This document shows, one piece after another, positions 45,560 through 57,299 of a stretch of 64,000 nucleotides of DNA (positions are counted from its first letter, which is position 1; the number at the start of each line of letters is the position of its first letter). The stretch covers positions 224,214,532 through 224,278,531 of the forward strand of contig CM069432.1 in NCBI GenBank assembly GCA_035610365.1, read 5' to 3'. The position numbers and the translations under genes were made by a program. A model generated the notes under the pieces. That model was given only the letters and a program-made list of their open reading frames with translations. It had not been told where the DNA came from and searched no databases. Source of the stretch: Aquatica leii. Taxonomy: Eukaryota; Arthropoda; Insecta; Coleoptera; Lampyridae.

Positions 45560-47790
45560 AAAGTCGACCTCAACGAGCCATGCCCCGGAGATTACCATTC
45601 AAATGGCATCGCCTAGGAGCAGTTGCATAGCATTTATCTCGATGGCAAGATCAATGGAAGAAGCGTTCAGTTACTGGTTGACACGGGAGCGACGAAGACC
45701 ATCATTCGTCCTGACATGTTATTGGAAAACGAGAAGACATCACCAGTAACAGTACGACTTCGAACGGCGACGGGCGACGAAATACCTACTCACGGACAAG
45801 TCAAAGTAACCATTGGTTTGGGAAATGGAGTACTCGACCATCAAGTACTGGTAGCCGACATCACGGAAGAAGTTATCCTGGGAATGGACGTGATAAAGAA
45901 GTATGGGTTCCATTTGGATATGAAGAACGATGTCCTGAAGATCGACAATGAAGAAATTCCTTTTCATTCGTCAGAGAAGGCAGCCGTGCGAGTCTTGTTG
46001 AGTGAAGACGTGATTCTGCCTGCAAGGACGGAAAGTGTGGTGATGGCACGCCTGGATGGAAATCTCCGGGAAGGCTACATACGCGCGATTGAACCAATGG
46101 AAGGCGGTTTAGTTGAAAAGGGACTACTCGTTGCCAGAACCTTAGTACGAGTAAAGAAGACGATGCCAGTAAGGATCTTAAACATCAACTCAGATCCTGT
46201 AACGTTGAAAAAGAAGACCGTGGTAGGCCAATGCACGCCAGTATCACAAATTGTGAGATGCGTGAAGACGAACGAAGATACGCCGCCGAAGAAGTGTCCA
46301 CAACATCTATTGGACATTCTTACCACCAAATGCCAAAACCTCAGCCAAGACCAGCTGGCTAAAGTTAATGTGTTGATCCAAGAGTACCAAGATGTGTTCG
46401 CGCTGGAGAGTGGTTCCAAAGGAAGAACTAACGTAGTGAAACATAAAATTAATACCGGAGACGCTCGACCAATACGACAACATCCACGCAGACTTCCTTT
46501 GGCGAAAAGAGAAGAAGCCGAACAAATAATTACGGATATGGAGAGAGAAGGCGTGATTGAACCTTCAAGTAGTCCATGGGCATCCCCAGTGGTACTCGTG
46601 AAGAAGAAGGATGGATCAACGAGGTTTTGCGTAGACTACAGGCAGCTAAACGACGTGACCAAAAAGGACAGCTACCCTTTACCCAGAATTGACGATACGC
46701 TAGACACCCTGTCAGGATCCCAGTGGTTTTCTACGTTAGATTTAAAGAGTGGATACTGGCAGGTGGAATTAGAACCCAAGGATCGTGAAAAAACAGCTTT
46801 TACGATCGGAACTGGTTTGTGGCAGTTCACTGTAATGCCCTTCGGCCTGTGTAACGCTCCTGCAACGTTCGAGCGTTTGATGGAGACCATCTTGCGCGGA
46901 TTGTCTTGGAAGACGTGCTTGGTTTACCTGGACGACGTGATCGTGGTTGGAAGGTCGTTTGAAGAGCACTTAAACAACTTGAAGGAAGTGTTCCAGAGAT
47001 TACGTGGGGCTAACCTCAAACTGAGCCCAAAGAAGTGCCACGTATTTAAGAAGGAAGTCCAATACCTTGGCCACGTCGTATCTAGAGATGGAGTAAGGGC
47101 TGACCCAGACAAAATCCGAGCAGTGCAAGCATGGCCAAGACCGATCGATAAACATCAGGTCCGAAGTTTCCTTGGGTTGTGCACTTATTATAGAAGATTT
47201 GTCCCCGGATTTGCCAATATTGCCAAACCATTGACAAAACTAACCGAAGAAAAAGCAGAATTTAGATGGAATGAAGACTGCGAAAATTCTTTAATCAACT
47301 AAAACAGGCCCTAGTCACTTCGCCGATTTTGAGTTATCCACGAGAAGATGGAAAGTTTGTTTTGGATACCGACGCAAGCAATATGGCCATAGGCGCGGTC
47401 CTTTCGCAGGTTCAAGATAGACAAGAAAAGGTTATCGCGTACTTTAGCAAGGTTTTGTCCAGGCCAGAAAGGAATTATTGCGTGACTAGGAGGGAGCTGT
47501 TAGCAGTCGTTAAGTCCATCGAACATTTCTACAAGTATTTGTATGGACGAAAATTTTTACTGAGAACAGACCACGCCGCTTTAAAATGGCTACTACAGTT
47601 CCGTAACCCAGAAGGACAAGTGGCAAGATGGATCGAGAGACTGCAAGAGTATGACTACGACACAGAACACCGTGCCGGAAGCAGTCATCGGAACGCTGAT
47701 GCCTTGTCCAGAAGACCATGTCCGGCGGACTGCAGCCATTGTTCGCGACTGGAAGAAAGTCGAATGCCTCCGGAGAACTGCTATGGTTGA
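45560..47790 (+). pseudogene. protease, reverse transcriptase and RNase H region of the young Gypsy
   Basis: Protease has LLVDTGATKTII and ILGMDVIKKYGF. Reverse transcriptase follows with STRFCVDYRQLNDVTKKDSY, FSTLDLKSGYWQVEL, FTVMPFGLCNAPATFERLM and the catalytic LVYLDDVIVVG, then HVVSRDGVRADPDKI and RSFLGLCTYYRRFV. RNase H runs through FVLDTDASNMAIGAVLSQ, RRELLAVVKSIEHF, RTDHAALKWLL and HRNADALSRRP. All key acidic residues of these domains can be seen. The longest open piece is 45623-47302. Confidence 0.88.
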
Positions 47791-47799
47791 TGATGAGTG

Positions 47800-49293
47800 G
47801 GAACCTGAGCAGTTACGTCGCGAACAAAAAGACGATCCTGAAATAAGACTACTCCTCGACTGGAAAGAAAGCGGCCAACGACCAACCTGGGAAGAAGTGA
47901 GTGCTTTGGGAAAAAATATCAAAGCGTACTGGGCGCAGTGGGACTCCTTGATAGTAGAAGACGGTCTTCTTAAGCGATCCTAGAAAGTGCCGAGGGCACG
48001 GGAAACAGACTACAGCTGGTAGTGCCAAAGAGCAGGGTGACCGAAGTGTTGAAGCATCTCCACGATGGGACATCGGGAGGACACTTTGGCATTAAGAAGA
48101 CGTTGGGTAAAGTGCGAGAACGATTCTACTGGATGAACTGCAAAGAGGACGTCATGAAATGGTGCCGTAAATGCACAGTCTGCGCATCAGGAAATGGTCC
48201 AGCGAGAAAGCGCAAAGCACCCATGAAACAATATAACGTAGGAAGCCCGTTGGAAAGAGTTGCGATTGACATCGCAGGGCCGTTCCCAGAATCCGATTCG
48301 GGAAATAAATACATCCTGGTGGCGATGGATTATTTCACGAAATGGACGGAGGCTTACGCCATACCCAACCAGGAAGCAGCTACAGTCGCAGACGTATTGG
48401 TAAAAGAATTTTTCTGCCGGTTTGGAGTTCCGTTGGAATTACACTCCGATCAAGGCCGCAATTTTGAGTCTGGGCTGTTTCAAGAAGTTTGCCGACTGTT
48501 AGGAATTAAAAAGACTAGGACAACGCCTCTCCATCCTCAGTCTGATGGCATGGTTGAACGGATGAATCGAACAATGGGCAAGTACTTAGCCAAGGTAGTG
48601 TCCGAACATCAAAGAGACTGGGATCAGTACTTGCACCTCTTCTTAATGGCGTACCGATCATCCGTTCACGAAAGCACAGGCCAAACACCATCCTGTGTCA
48701 TGCTCGGTCGTGAGATAAGATTACCATGCGATCTTCAATTTGGACGAAGACCGGAAGAAGAAGTCGCTGGAGAAGATTACGTCAGCAAACTGGCAAAGAG
48801 GCTAGACGAAGTACATGAAAAGGTTCGTAAAAACACACAAATTGCCAGCGACAGGATGAAAACGAGATATGACGTCAAGGCGCAAAATGGTGGGTTTCAA
48901 CCTGGCGATATGGTTTGGTTGTATAACCCTCAAAGGAGACGTGGTTTGTCGCCGAAGCTGCAAAGGCAATGGGAGGGCCCCTATGAAGTCGTGCAGCGTA
49001 TTAACGACGTTATATACCGCATCCGAAAACCGCCCAGAGGCAAGCCAAAAGTGGTCCACGTCGATCGTCTAGCCCCGTTTGCTGGCGATAACCACAATCC
49101 GCAAGTTCAGGTCCGAACCAGAGTAATAAGTAGCAGAACCAGGAATCCAATCGAAGAAATGGAGTTCGAAAAGTTTATGAACTTATACGGAGGTTCTGGA
49201 AAAGCTAGGTTCGGAGTTACCACCGAGGAACAACAAGACCTGTTCCAGACACAAAGATTACGCCATCGCACATTGCGTGAGCGAGGAGCTTGA
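47800..49293 (+). CDS. Integrase region of the young Gypsy
   Basis: The main frame is 48022-49293 (423 residues). The zinc-binding part has LHDGTSGGHFGIKKTL and CRKCTVC. The core has VAIDIAGPFPESDSGNKY, LHSDQGRNFESGLFQEV and HPQSDGMVERMNRTM, which supply the D, D and E. The C-terminal region has FQPGDMVWLYNPQRRRGLSP and WEGPYEVVQRINDVIYRI, the usual GPY/F module. About 75 residues follow that are not part of a standard integrase and run toward the LTR. This extension is where the LTR macrodomain frame begins (see the U3 ORF entries). Confidence 0.88.
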
Positions 49294-49840
49294 CATGTCC
49301 AAAGGGGTTGCAGTCGTGTTTAAAAAGAAGTTTGGACAGCTGGATGAATTACGAAGACAGCAACCGGCAGTCGGAAAGGTTTTAGGACTACGTGGTGACG
49401 GACGCTTCGTTTTCTATCTGGTCACCAAGAAATACTCACGTGTCAAGCCGTTATACAAAGATCTGTGGCGAACATTATGGAGTCTCAAGAGACAAATGGA
49501 GTTCCATCATGTTAAGAAATTGGCAGTACCCAAGCTTGGTTGTGGCTTAGACCAACTGGAATTGGAGGACAGTTCGAAACATGTTGGAGGTCGTCTTCCG
49601 AGGAACAGGCATTCAAGTGTTGGTCTGTAGTTACCAACCGAGGAGAGTATTGGGTCAGGAAAAGTCCATTGACTGTTACTTTTATGGTCAAGGAAGTTGC
49701 CGAAATGGAGGAAGCTGCCGCTATCGCCACGATCCCTTTACCGGTGTCGCATCCAGTCTCCTGTTCTGGGACAGAACAGTCCTAAGAAGGGGCAGTGAAA
49801 CGTCCGAGAAATTACTTGCAAAGTCAAGAGCCTTCTAGAA
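49277..49840 (+). pseudogene. 3' LTR copy of the macrodomain-CCCH ORF
   Basis: Same sequence as the 5' LTR copy but not a single open frame here; the first 117 residues (49277-49630) are open. In the genomic RNA this is the copy that would be the 3'-terminal gene, overlapping the end of the integrase frame by 17 bases and continuing in U3. Macrodomain motifs TKK and GCGLD are present. Confidence 0.75.
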
Positions 49841-50233
49841 CTGTTGTCTAGTTTCTAGAAGATATAGCGAAAAGTGAGGAACGATCGAGAAAGATTCGCC
49901 GATGTCTATAAAAGCCGAAGATGGAAATCGTAGGTCAGTTATTGCTGGAATGTGAATGCATGCAGTATTCAGAAGATTAAGCAAGTGAAGATAAATAAGT
50001 GATTAGCACGTGCGGAGTTTTAAATAAATCGAGTGAACGTGACTTATAGTGTAAACAAATCCGAGGACGTTATCTTAAGTGTTATACAACGGTGATACAT
50101 AAATTCGTGTAAGTGTTTTTATTATTAGATTTAATTAGTTCGGTTCATTTAAAAGTATACATATTTCTATAATAAGTAAACGTAGTTTTAGTCGTTATAA
50201 ATAAATTAGTTTTTAATAAATAAATCCGTAACA
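49291..50233 (+). repeat. 3' LTR of the young Gypsy
   Basis: 943 bp, nearly identical to 43133-44076. It is preceded by a short purine-rich GAGCGAGGAG tract that may serve as the polypurine primer, and followed directly by PLE coding sequence at 50234. Confidence 0.9.
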
Positions 50234-51013
50234 ATATCTAATATAATACAGAACATCTCATATTTATTTATATATAATATAAAAAACTCATACGAATTAA
50301 TCGCTAAAACTAAAAACACATTAATGCCGCCTAATCATTTGCTTGTTTCATTTGATGTGTCATCTTTGTTCACCAACATTACAAAAGAGCTCTCTGTAAA
50401 ACTGTTAAAAGATTATTGGAATGAGTTAAAGAGCCACACTACATTAGAACTAGTTAATGTTGTCAATATTATTGAGTTCTTATTTGATTCTAGTTATTTT
50501 ACGTACAATGACAGAATGTATGTTCAAAAATTTGGCACTGCAATGGGCAACCTAGCATCACCTATACTAGCCAGTCTTGCAATCCATGATTTGCTTAATT
50601 ATGTAAAAAACAAAATGACATTTACACCGACCTTTTTGTTATGTTATGTTGACGATATCATTACATGCATTCCCGACACAGAAATTGAAAACACTTTAAA
50701 TATTTTTAACAGTTACAATCAACATCTAAAATTCACGGTTGAAATTCAAAAAGAGGGTTCATTACCATTTCTAGATGTTAGACTCAGTAAGGATGTTAAC
50801 ACTAATATGTTAGTCACAGAATGGTATACTAAACCAATTGCCTCTAATAGAACAATTAACTTTTTATCGAGACACCCACACCATCAAAAAATTAATGTCA
50901 TCAAGGCCATGCAAAATAAAATTATAAATTTGAGTAGCCCTCAATTTCACAAAGAAAACCTTAACATCTTAAATAACATATTAAGGAAGAATAACTATCC
51001 AAAAATATATTAA
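50234..51013 (+). pseudogene. PLE reverse transcriptase, catalytic part (continues the 41.8 kb part)
   Basis: It resumes with SNIIQNIS and reads into HLLVSFDVSSLFTNI (motif A), VQKFGTAMGNLASPILASLA (motif B region), LLCYVDDIITCIP (motif C, YVDD) and SLPFLDVRLSKDVN, all matching Penelope-type reverse transcriptases. The open frame from the first Met is 50324-51013. It ends about 125 bases before the endonuclease frame, whereas in intact PLEs the two are one protein, so this copy is broken there as well. Confidence 0.87.
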
Positions 51014-51138
51014 ACAAAAATACTTTCTAATACTAACATAACTATCGTGATCCCGCCACCAACTAACCTACCTACAACTAATCTTAATACGACCCTAACA
51101 CCAATCCTACCACTAACCTTAATACTAACATCACTTAC

Positions 51139-51615
51139 ATGAAAATAATTAATGTCCCAAATTTAACAAATAGAATCATTCCGATTTTAAAAACAAATAA
51201 CATCAAAATAGCAATATACAATAATAACACCATCTATAATACACTGTACAGCAAAACTAAAGACAAAACAAACACAATAGAAAAGCACGATGAAATATAC
51301 AAACTAGACTGTACCAATTGCAATGTATGTTATATCGGCCAAACCAAACAAAAAGTAAAAAATCGGATTAATAACCATCGTTATGATTGTAAAACAAAAA
51401 AAGCAGACACAGCATTAGCAGTCCATCACATTAACACTGGACATACCTTCGATTTCAACAATCCTACAATTTTAGATGTTGAAAATAATTTCAAAAAAAG
51501 GTTAGTCTCGGAAATGATATACATTAACATATATAAAAACAACATTAATTTCAATAACGACACCAACAATTTAAGTAATATTTACAATAATTTAATTTCA
51601 AAAATTGCAAGATAA
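51139..51615 (+). pseudogene. PLE GIY-YIG endonuclease domain
   Basis: The domain shows YKLDCTNCNVCYIGQTKQKV, with the Cys pair upstream of the YIG-like CYIGQT strand, then KNRINNHRYDC, the catalytic Arg helix, ALAVHHINTGHTFDF, and a C-terminal helix with the conserved Glu (RLVSEMIYINIY). GIY-YIG is the hallmark of canonical Penelope elements and makes the nick used for target-primed reverse transcription. The 158-residue frame starts at Met 51139; the upstream linker is in another frame or degraded. Confidence 0.87.
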
Positions 51616-51954
51616 GCTTTATAGTTGTATGCGATTTCATGGTCATTTTTATCTATTAGCCTTATCATATTTACAATTATTTTTGAATTTGCATTCAATG
51701 TATATTGTTTGTTTAACTTTAATGTCCGTTGTTTTCTTTGTATATATATTTAAATTCTTTTAATCATTGACTTAATTTCATGTTAACTAGATTAAGTAAG
51801 TTATTAGACGGTATGCTTGTTGGACCAGTGGACTACCACCACTCGTAACCTTTTCTTGTAAGTTTTTTGTTGTATGCAGTACCTGTTAACAAATTCAGTT
51901 AGTTGTTATATACGTTGTGTAATGTTGTTCACTTACCGTAAATAAATTTTCAGT

Positions 51955-51992
51955 GGCCTGAAGAAGTGCACACTAGAGGCACGAAACGTAGC
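51955..51992 (+). ncRNA. Hammerhead-ribozyme-like motif in the PLE tail
   Basis: CTGAAGA (51958-51964), one base, stem GTGC (51966-51969) pairing with GCAC (51979-51982), then GAAACG (51983-51988). This is the CUGANGA / stem II / GAAA order of the minimal hammerheads reported in Penelope-like elements. The extra base between CTGAAGA and the stem is shared with the 7.1 kb motif. A closing stem III and a clear cleavage triplet are not obvious. Confidence 0.5.
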
Positions 51993-52090
51993 CATAAAAA
52001 CAGTTTAGAGTGGTTTTTATTGCCCCTCCTAAAGAAGATAAAAACTAGAACTAACTACAACTTGACAACAAGAGGACAAACTACTTTACC

Positions 52091-52746
52091 ATTAAGTAGA
52101 TTGTTTAAGCCTTTTAATTTAGAAAATTTTCCTAGGAATGTGTCAAAAGTTATAACAGTATAAATAACTCTCAAAAAAACGTCAATTTTCATGGTTTTTC
52201 CGCAATATTTTTTTTCACAACCACCTAAGAGTATCGTAATTTTCTGTATAAAATGCAGATTGTTATTGCGAACATTTTTATATATTGTTTATTAATTTAT
52301 ACCAAAATACTAAGTTTAAGTTTAAAACGAAGACTTTTTGTTTTTCGGCCGCCGGACTATTTGCAACATTATTAATTATGTCTACAAAACAAGAAAATTT
52401 ACTTACTTGTTGCCAGCACTTAAATGATTTTCATGTTAGTGTTACAGAGTGGATATTCTAAAAATGAATATTCCACGATATATTCATGTGTAAAATAACC
52501 AAGATTTGGTTTGAAAACTCAACAACAACAAAAAATAACTAACAAATAATCAAAATAAAACTCCGAAATTAATGTCAAGGCTTCTGGCTTCAAACTAAAA
52601 ATAATACCAAAACTTATAATTGTATGTACTTTAGTGTCAGTTTAGTGTTGTAATAAACTTACTTTAAAAAAAAACAAACAAGTTGCACATCACAAAACTA
52701 TGGCGATTTGCGACTACTATTGATAAAATCATAACCAGACAAATTA
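52091..52746 (+). repeat. Right tail repeat of the PLE
   Basis: Starts ATTAAGTAGATTGTTTAAG and ends ATAACCAGACAAATTA. It is the second copy of 41159-41804. Confidence 0.85.
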
Positions 52747-52749
52747 CTA

Positions 52750-55098
52750 AAACTCCATCAGCCTCAACCGTGTCATTAATTTTATAGTATGTATTGATAT
52801 TTGTATTTGATTACAAAATTGACTATAAAAATTTTTTTGATAGAATTGACAACAAATTTATTTTTACATTTGGTTTAACTACGAAGAAACAATTTTTTAA
52901 TATTAGGTAAAACTGGTAGAATTTTCTATTCTATATAATTTCCGTATTGTTGTTATCACACAAACTAAGCTTTCGTTACACGCCGCAGTAGACATCTACA
53001 GAGCCTGAAATAAACAGTTTATTCTATACTGTAAAGATGAGATATCGAGAATGTTTAACAAACTCTGTTTACTTGTTAATGCAAAAGATGAACTCCATAT
53101 ATTTCACATTAAAAATAATATTTTTTTTTAATTTTGTTAATAGATATGTAACATAACAGATTTCTTAGTACACATAGAACTGGTATGTATACTCAACGTG
53201 TTGTTTTGTTTTAATCTATTTTATTTTGTTAAGTTCATTTGACACGCTTGTTATCAAAGATTAAGTCCTCATCTGCAAATAGTACATAATATAAAAATCA
53301 TTACATTTAGTTTAAACTTCGTGATATTTAAACAGTGTTTATGCATGTTCTCTATTGTGGCACATAATATGATTGATTGCAAAATCTTGTAGTACGGTAT
53401 ATAAATGTTTACACTAACTGATGTAAGTTTTAAACTTTTTCTTCAAATAATTATATAAAAAACAATTTTATAATTCATCAAATTTCATTAATTAATTTAC
53501 TGTATAGAAAACTATAAATAAAAATTACATAAATACTTCGATGAAAAGTTTATTTGTAACCAAATCACTTGCAGAAGTAGTTTATAGTAACTGGAATTTA
53601 TGCTATCGTGTGTGGAAGTTGCAAACTTTAAAACAAAAACAAAATATTTTCGACAGTTGAAGTTTGCAAATAAACACAAAACATTGAATTTCGTATATTT
53701 TAAACTCAAAAATGTATACATTTCTAAACCATATCTAAATCATAATTTTATTTTTATATTGCCCGAAAAAAATTGTGTAGTGTAACGTAAACAACAAAAA
53801 TATTCACCAAAACGTTTTAATTAATTCTTAAATTAGCACTAAATTTAATTATCTTTTTGCACTTCCAATTCCACGGTACTTTATTAATTTCAAACACCAA
53901 ACTCAATTATTTTTTTCTTTTGCTCTAGAATATTATCATTTTGAAATAATTTAGTAAGTTTTAATTACAGTGTTTATTGCGAACATTAACATAATTTCAT
54001 ATTCCATTTTTAATTTTGTTATAATATATGTTTTTTTTAGTTACTAGATTCTATATAATAATTGATATAAAACATTTATACAGTTTAATACACAAGTTAC
54101 AGTTCTGTAGTTTTTGTAATATTTGTTTTATTATTGTTAATTGTTATTGTTCGCTAGAGATCATTGTATTATCCTGACAGTAGAATTATGTTTGTCCATG
54201 TAATAAGTTACGTACCGATAATTTCTATCCTGCAACAATGAGATTTATTGTGCCATGTAATTGATGACAAATCTAGTTCGCATTTTTTTCAAGGCCAAGA
54301 AAATGTAGAAATGTCAAATAAGGTAAATGCCACGACTGGCTTCTAGATTAAACGATCAATCTAAATGTATTATTTTAATTTTTTGCTACCTTTGAGAAAT
54401 AATTTTAAATTGCATAAAAAACAATATGTGTACTCTCTTTCACGTTTTAATTGTTTATAACGTAATACAATCTTTAATTACCGTTTTTTTTTATTAACGC
54501 GTTAAAACATATTTTTACTTATAGTAGAATTCAAGTTTCCACATGTTACACTTTTATTACAATTTTCCATTAGGGGAAATCCCGTGTGTAAAACTATACA
54601 AATTGAGCTTTTTGCACACATTGCGGTGGACATATTCAAAAAGTGGAATAAACTCATTTATTTTATTTTTAGAGTTTGTTTTTACAGGCCGGTTTCTCTC
54701 TGATAAAACTGGTTTCCAGACATCCGGTAGAAAAAATATACATAATTTCGATTAATATTAAAAAAATTCTAAAATATTTCAATAAACGTTTTGATTACAG
54801 GATTGAAAAATTTAATCCAAAACTTCATTGTAATAGAAACCAAATTTGATGATTTGTTTCTAGAACGTGTTTCGTTACTGCTGATTTAGAAAGTTATTTA
54901 ATATGACTACATCTTTCATATTTTTTTAATACAATTTTTTACGCTTGTATATTTCTTTTTAATATAGGGTGCGGTCATGTGCCACTTTAGCAACATGAGA
55001 CTATCTGCGTACTGAGTTTGTTGATCAAGAAGGATTTATTGTAGTAAATATTATATAGCATACTTGTAACAGTTTTGTACTATATTATTTTAATCATA
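52750..55098. other. AT-rich non-coding stretch
   Basis: No domain or element end is recognised between the PLE and the 55.1 kb TIR element. Open frames are short and low in complexity. Confidence 0.5.
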
Positions 55099-55105
55099 AT
55101 CTGTC
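55099..55105. repeat. Target-site duplication, left of the 55.1 kb element
   Basis: ATCTGTC, identical to 56335-56341. Confidence 0.75.
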
Positions 55106-56334
55106 CACAGTATAAATAACAATCAGTAGGGGCAGCTATGCTCGGTACCTTTGAAGTTGAATACGCAAGTTTAAATCAAATATGGCGACAACTTGGCGGT
55201 CCTTTGCTAAAATGCTTCTAGATGGCGCCAAAATATTTGCGCAAAAAGTTTAATTTAAAAACTTAATTACCGTAAAAAATAATGTATTTAGTTTTACCTG
55301 GTTAAGAAATTTTCAAAAGCACGTTATGGTGTAGAAGCCATCTCATCTCATTTGATTTACTGTACATTTTTTATCAAGGTGAAGATGGCACACCCGATAC
55401 ATTCATGAGTATAAACAGGGAACTGATTGCAGTAAGTACTGGCATCCACATGCATTTATCTAAGCTTCGCAGTTGCATAATTCGAATCAATTACATAGTA
55501 TTAGTTAATTCACAAGAAATATAAATAATCGACATCTAGTAACATGAATTTTATAAATTACCTTGCAACCTCCTTGTGAAATCAAAATGAACTAGCACCG
55601 GGAGTTTTGAGAAGTGGTTTTACATTTACTCTATATCATTCCTGTTATTCCATATTCAAATAATTACTATAAACTACACTAAAATTAAAAGTAATAATAA
55701 TAATCATAATAAGGTACCTATGATAATAGCGAATCATAAAAATAAAATCAGTACACGGCAAGCACAACATTAAAAGTAAAAAAATAAAAGAACTTTGCAC
55801 TTTGTACCACCTACCCCTATATCTATCCTTTGAACTTACTTTAGATTTTAAAAACATGGTTAGTATTTTGGTTTACTAACACACAGAGTATTTTAGTTAA
55901 ACAAACAATTAGATGATTGTGAAAATGAATGCTGAAAAAATTTAATTGAAAATGATATAATTTGTTAGGATTATAAATTTAAAAGCAATAATAATGGGTG
56001 AGGACAAGTATCTTTTTGAATCAAAAGAAATAAGATGAACAGAAACAAATACAACTATAATAAAAAGCTATGATTGATGTTCTTTAACTTTTCGTAAATT
56101 GTCTGTATTTTCTTTATCTTTATTAAAAAGCGTGTACAGTAATTGCGATACGCCAATTATTACAACGTAAAATGAACGTAAACTTCAGAAGCTTTAAACT
56201 TTTGTAATCCCGCGATTTGATAATTGCGCTACTATCGGAGAATGCACAAAGTACCGCCAGCTGCAGTCATGCGCGTAGAAAAACTGTGAGCAAAATTCGT
56301 CGAGCTGTCCCTACTGATTGTTATTTATACTGTG
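55106..56334. mobile_element. 1.23 kb non-autonomous DNA transposon with 32-bp TIRs
   Basis: The ends are 32-bp inverted repeats with one mismatch, beginning CACAGTATAAATAACAATCA, flanked by a 7-bp direct repeat ATCTGTC. The interior has no transposase; it is AT-rich in the middle and GC-richer near both ends (GGCGACAACTTGGCGGTCC on the left, ACCGCCAGCTGCAGTCATGC on the right). The long TIR with a 7-bp duplication points to a cut-and-paste family with 7- or 8-bp targets (hAT- or P-like), but the CACAGTA terminus is not one I can assign. Confidence 0.8.
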
Positions 56335-56341
56335 ATCTGTC
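56335..56341. repeat. Target-site duplication, right of the 55.1 kb element
   Basis: ATCTGTC, identical to 55099-55105. Confidence 0.75.
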
Positions 56342-57210
56342 TGTATGTAGTCTGTATGTAGTGCTATTTTATTAATTCCACAATAAATACGAATGATTAG
56401 AAGATTAGATTTTGTTGACAGGGAACACTCTTTCCAGTGATAAACCGTGATGCGGATATACTTTGAAATTGTGAACATCGCAAAAATTTTGTTGTTAGGT
56501 GTCGTTAACTGAAGCGTTCTGGGAATTAAATTCGTCCTCCTAATTTGATTTTGTGTAGTTATTTTGTTGCACTACATATTTGGCTGGTGGCGAGTAGTCT
56601 TAGATATTTCGGACATCGTCTGCCGTATGTGCTTTAAGAGATCAATCGAAACAGTTGTTTTTCTGTCTCGAATGTTGAAAATAAATGTTTTCGTAGAAAT
56701 GATCAAGAAGTGCTTTTGTCAAACAAACATTTGTGTAGTTGTAACCATGTCTTTAAAAATAAACGTAAAAATACAAGCGACGGTTGCGGTTTTGATGTTT
56801 TCAATGACATAACTTTCCGTTCATCGTGAAAAATCTATCAAAGCATATAAAGTAGTACCGTTTTCTTTGGAAAAGGGAAATAATCCTGAAGTAGAAAGAT
56901 TGCAGTAGACGGTTATGTCGTGGTTTGGAAATGTCATTTGTTTAATTTGCAGTAAATTTCTAGAACGTAGATGCGTTGTTACATGCAAAAGTTGGAACTA
57001 TGTTACTGCCTGAAATGAGGTAACATAAACGGTGTTGTGCCACTAGCTCAATGGAGAAGGGGTGGGTTATATTTAAAAGTTTCGTGATTGATTTGGATTG
57101 ACTTGACGAAGAACACAAAATCGAAAAGTAATAATGTCGAAATCAAAGGGCGCCAGGAAGGAGTAAAGCTTAATGGACTTCTGGCCCTTGCCAACCACAA
57201 GCCCGCTCCT
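56342..57210. other. Non-coding stretch
   Basis: Nothing is recognised. The segment is a little richer in GC than its surroundings after about 56.6 kb, but open frames show no known domain. Confidence 0.45.
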
Positions 57211-57214
57211 GAAG

Positions 57215-57252
57215 GATACACTCTAAACGGACTTACCTTATTAGAGTGTATC
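57215..57252. repeat. 12-bp hairpin with TTAGAGTGTATC arms
   Basis: GATACACTCTAA (57215-57226) and its exact reverse complement TTAGAGTGTATC (57241-57252) enclose a 14-base loop. It lies in a locally GC-richer segment (57130-57300). It may be part of a decayed element; no other parts are identified. Confidence 0.6.
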
Positions 57253-57299
57253 TTACTAAAATCTGAAATAAATTAATAAAGTTACACACGCGGAGGCCG

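Larger units (their letters stand above)
43133..50233 (+). mobile_element. Young Gypsy-family retrotransposon with a macrodomain ORF in its LTRs
   Basis: A 7.1 kb element with LTRs of about 944 bp that differ at only about five positions, so it is very recent. The 5' LTR is followed by TGGTGTCAGGTGTTGAG, which fits priming by a tRNA-Leu-type 3' end. The interior holds gag with coiled coil and CCHC knuckle, then pol with protease, reverse transcriptase, RNase H and integrase, with no envelope gene. The LTR U3 encodes a macrodomain plus CCCH finger. It lies inside a Penelope reverse transcriptase gene (right junction 50233/50234). The left flank is rearranged (42242-43132), and no target duplication can be recognised. 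It looks nearly whole, with a few breaks. The LTR start could be 43133 or 43138. Confidence 0.92.
41159..52746 (+). mobile_element. Penelope-like element (PLE), split by a Gypsy insertion
   Basis: In the + orientation: a tail repeat, a 5'-truncated coding region with the PLE reverse transcriptase N-terminal part, then the 42.2-50.2 kb Gypsy insertion, then the rest of the reverse transcriptase, a GIY-YIG endonuclease, a hammerhead-like motif and a second tail repeat. A direct tail repeat in front of a truncated coding region is the pseudo-LTR arrangement that PLEs form from head-to-tail copies. Without the insertion the element is about 3.6 kb. Confidence 0.85.

Noticed and set aside
45873-46525. 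Several minus-strand open frames within the young Gypsy pol
   Set aside because: Antisense shadows of a GC-richer coding region; no domain resemblance.
51966-52163. 65-residue frame after the GIY-YIG domain
   Set aside because: Overlaps the hammerhead-like motif and tail of the PLE; no protein similarity; chance frame.
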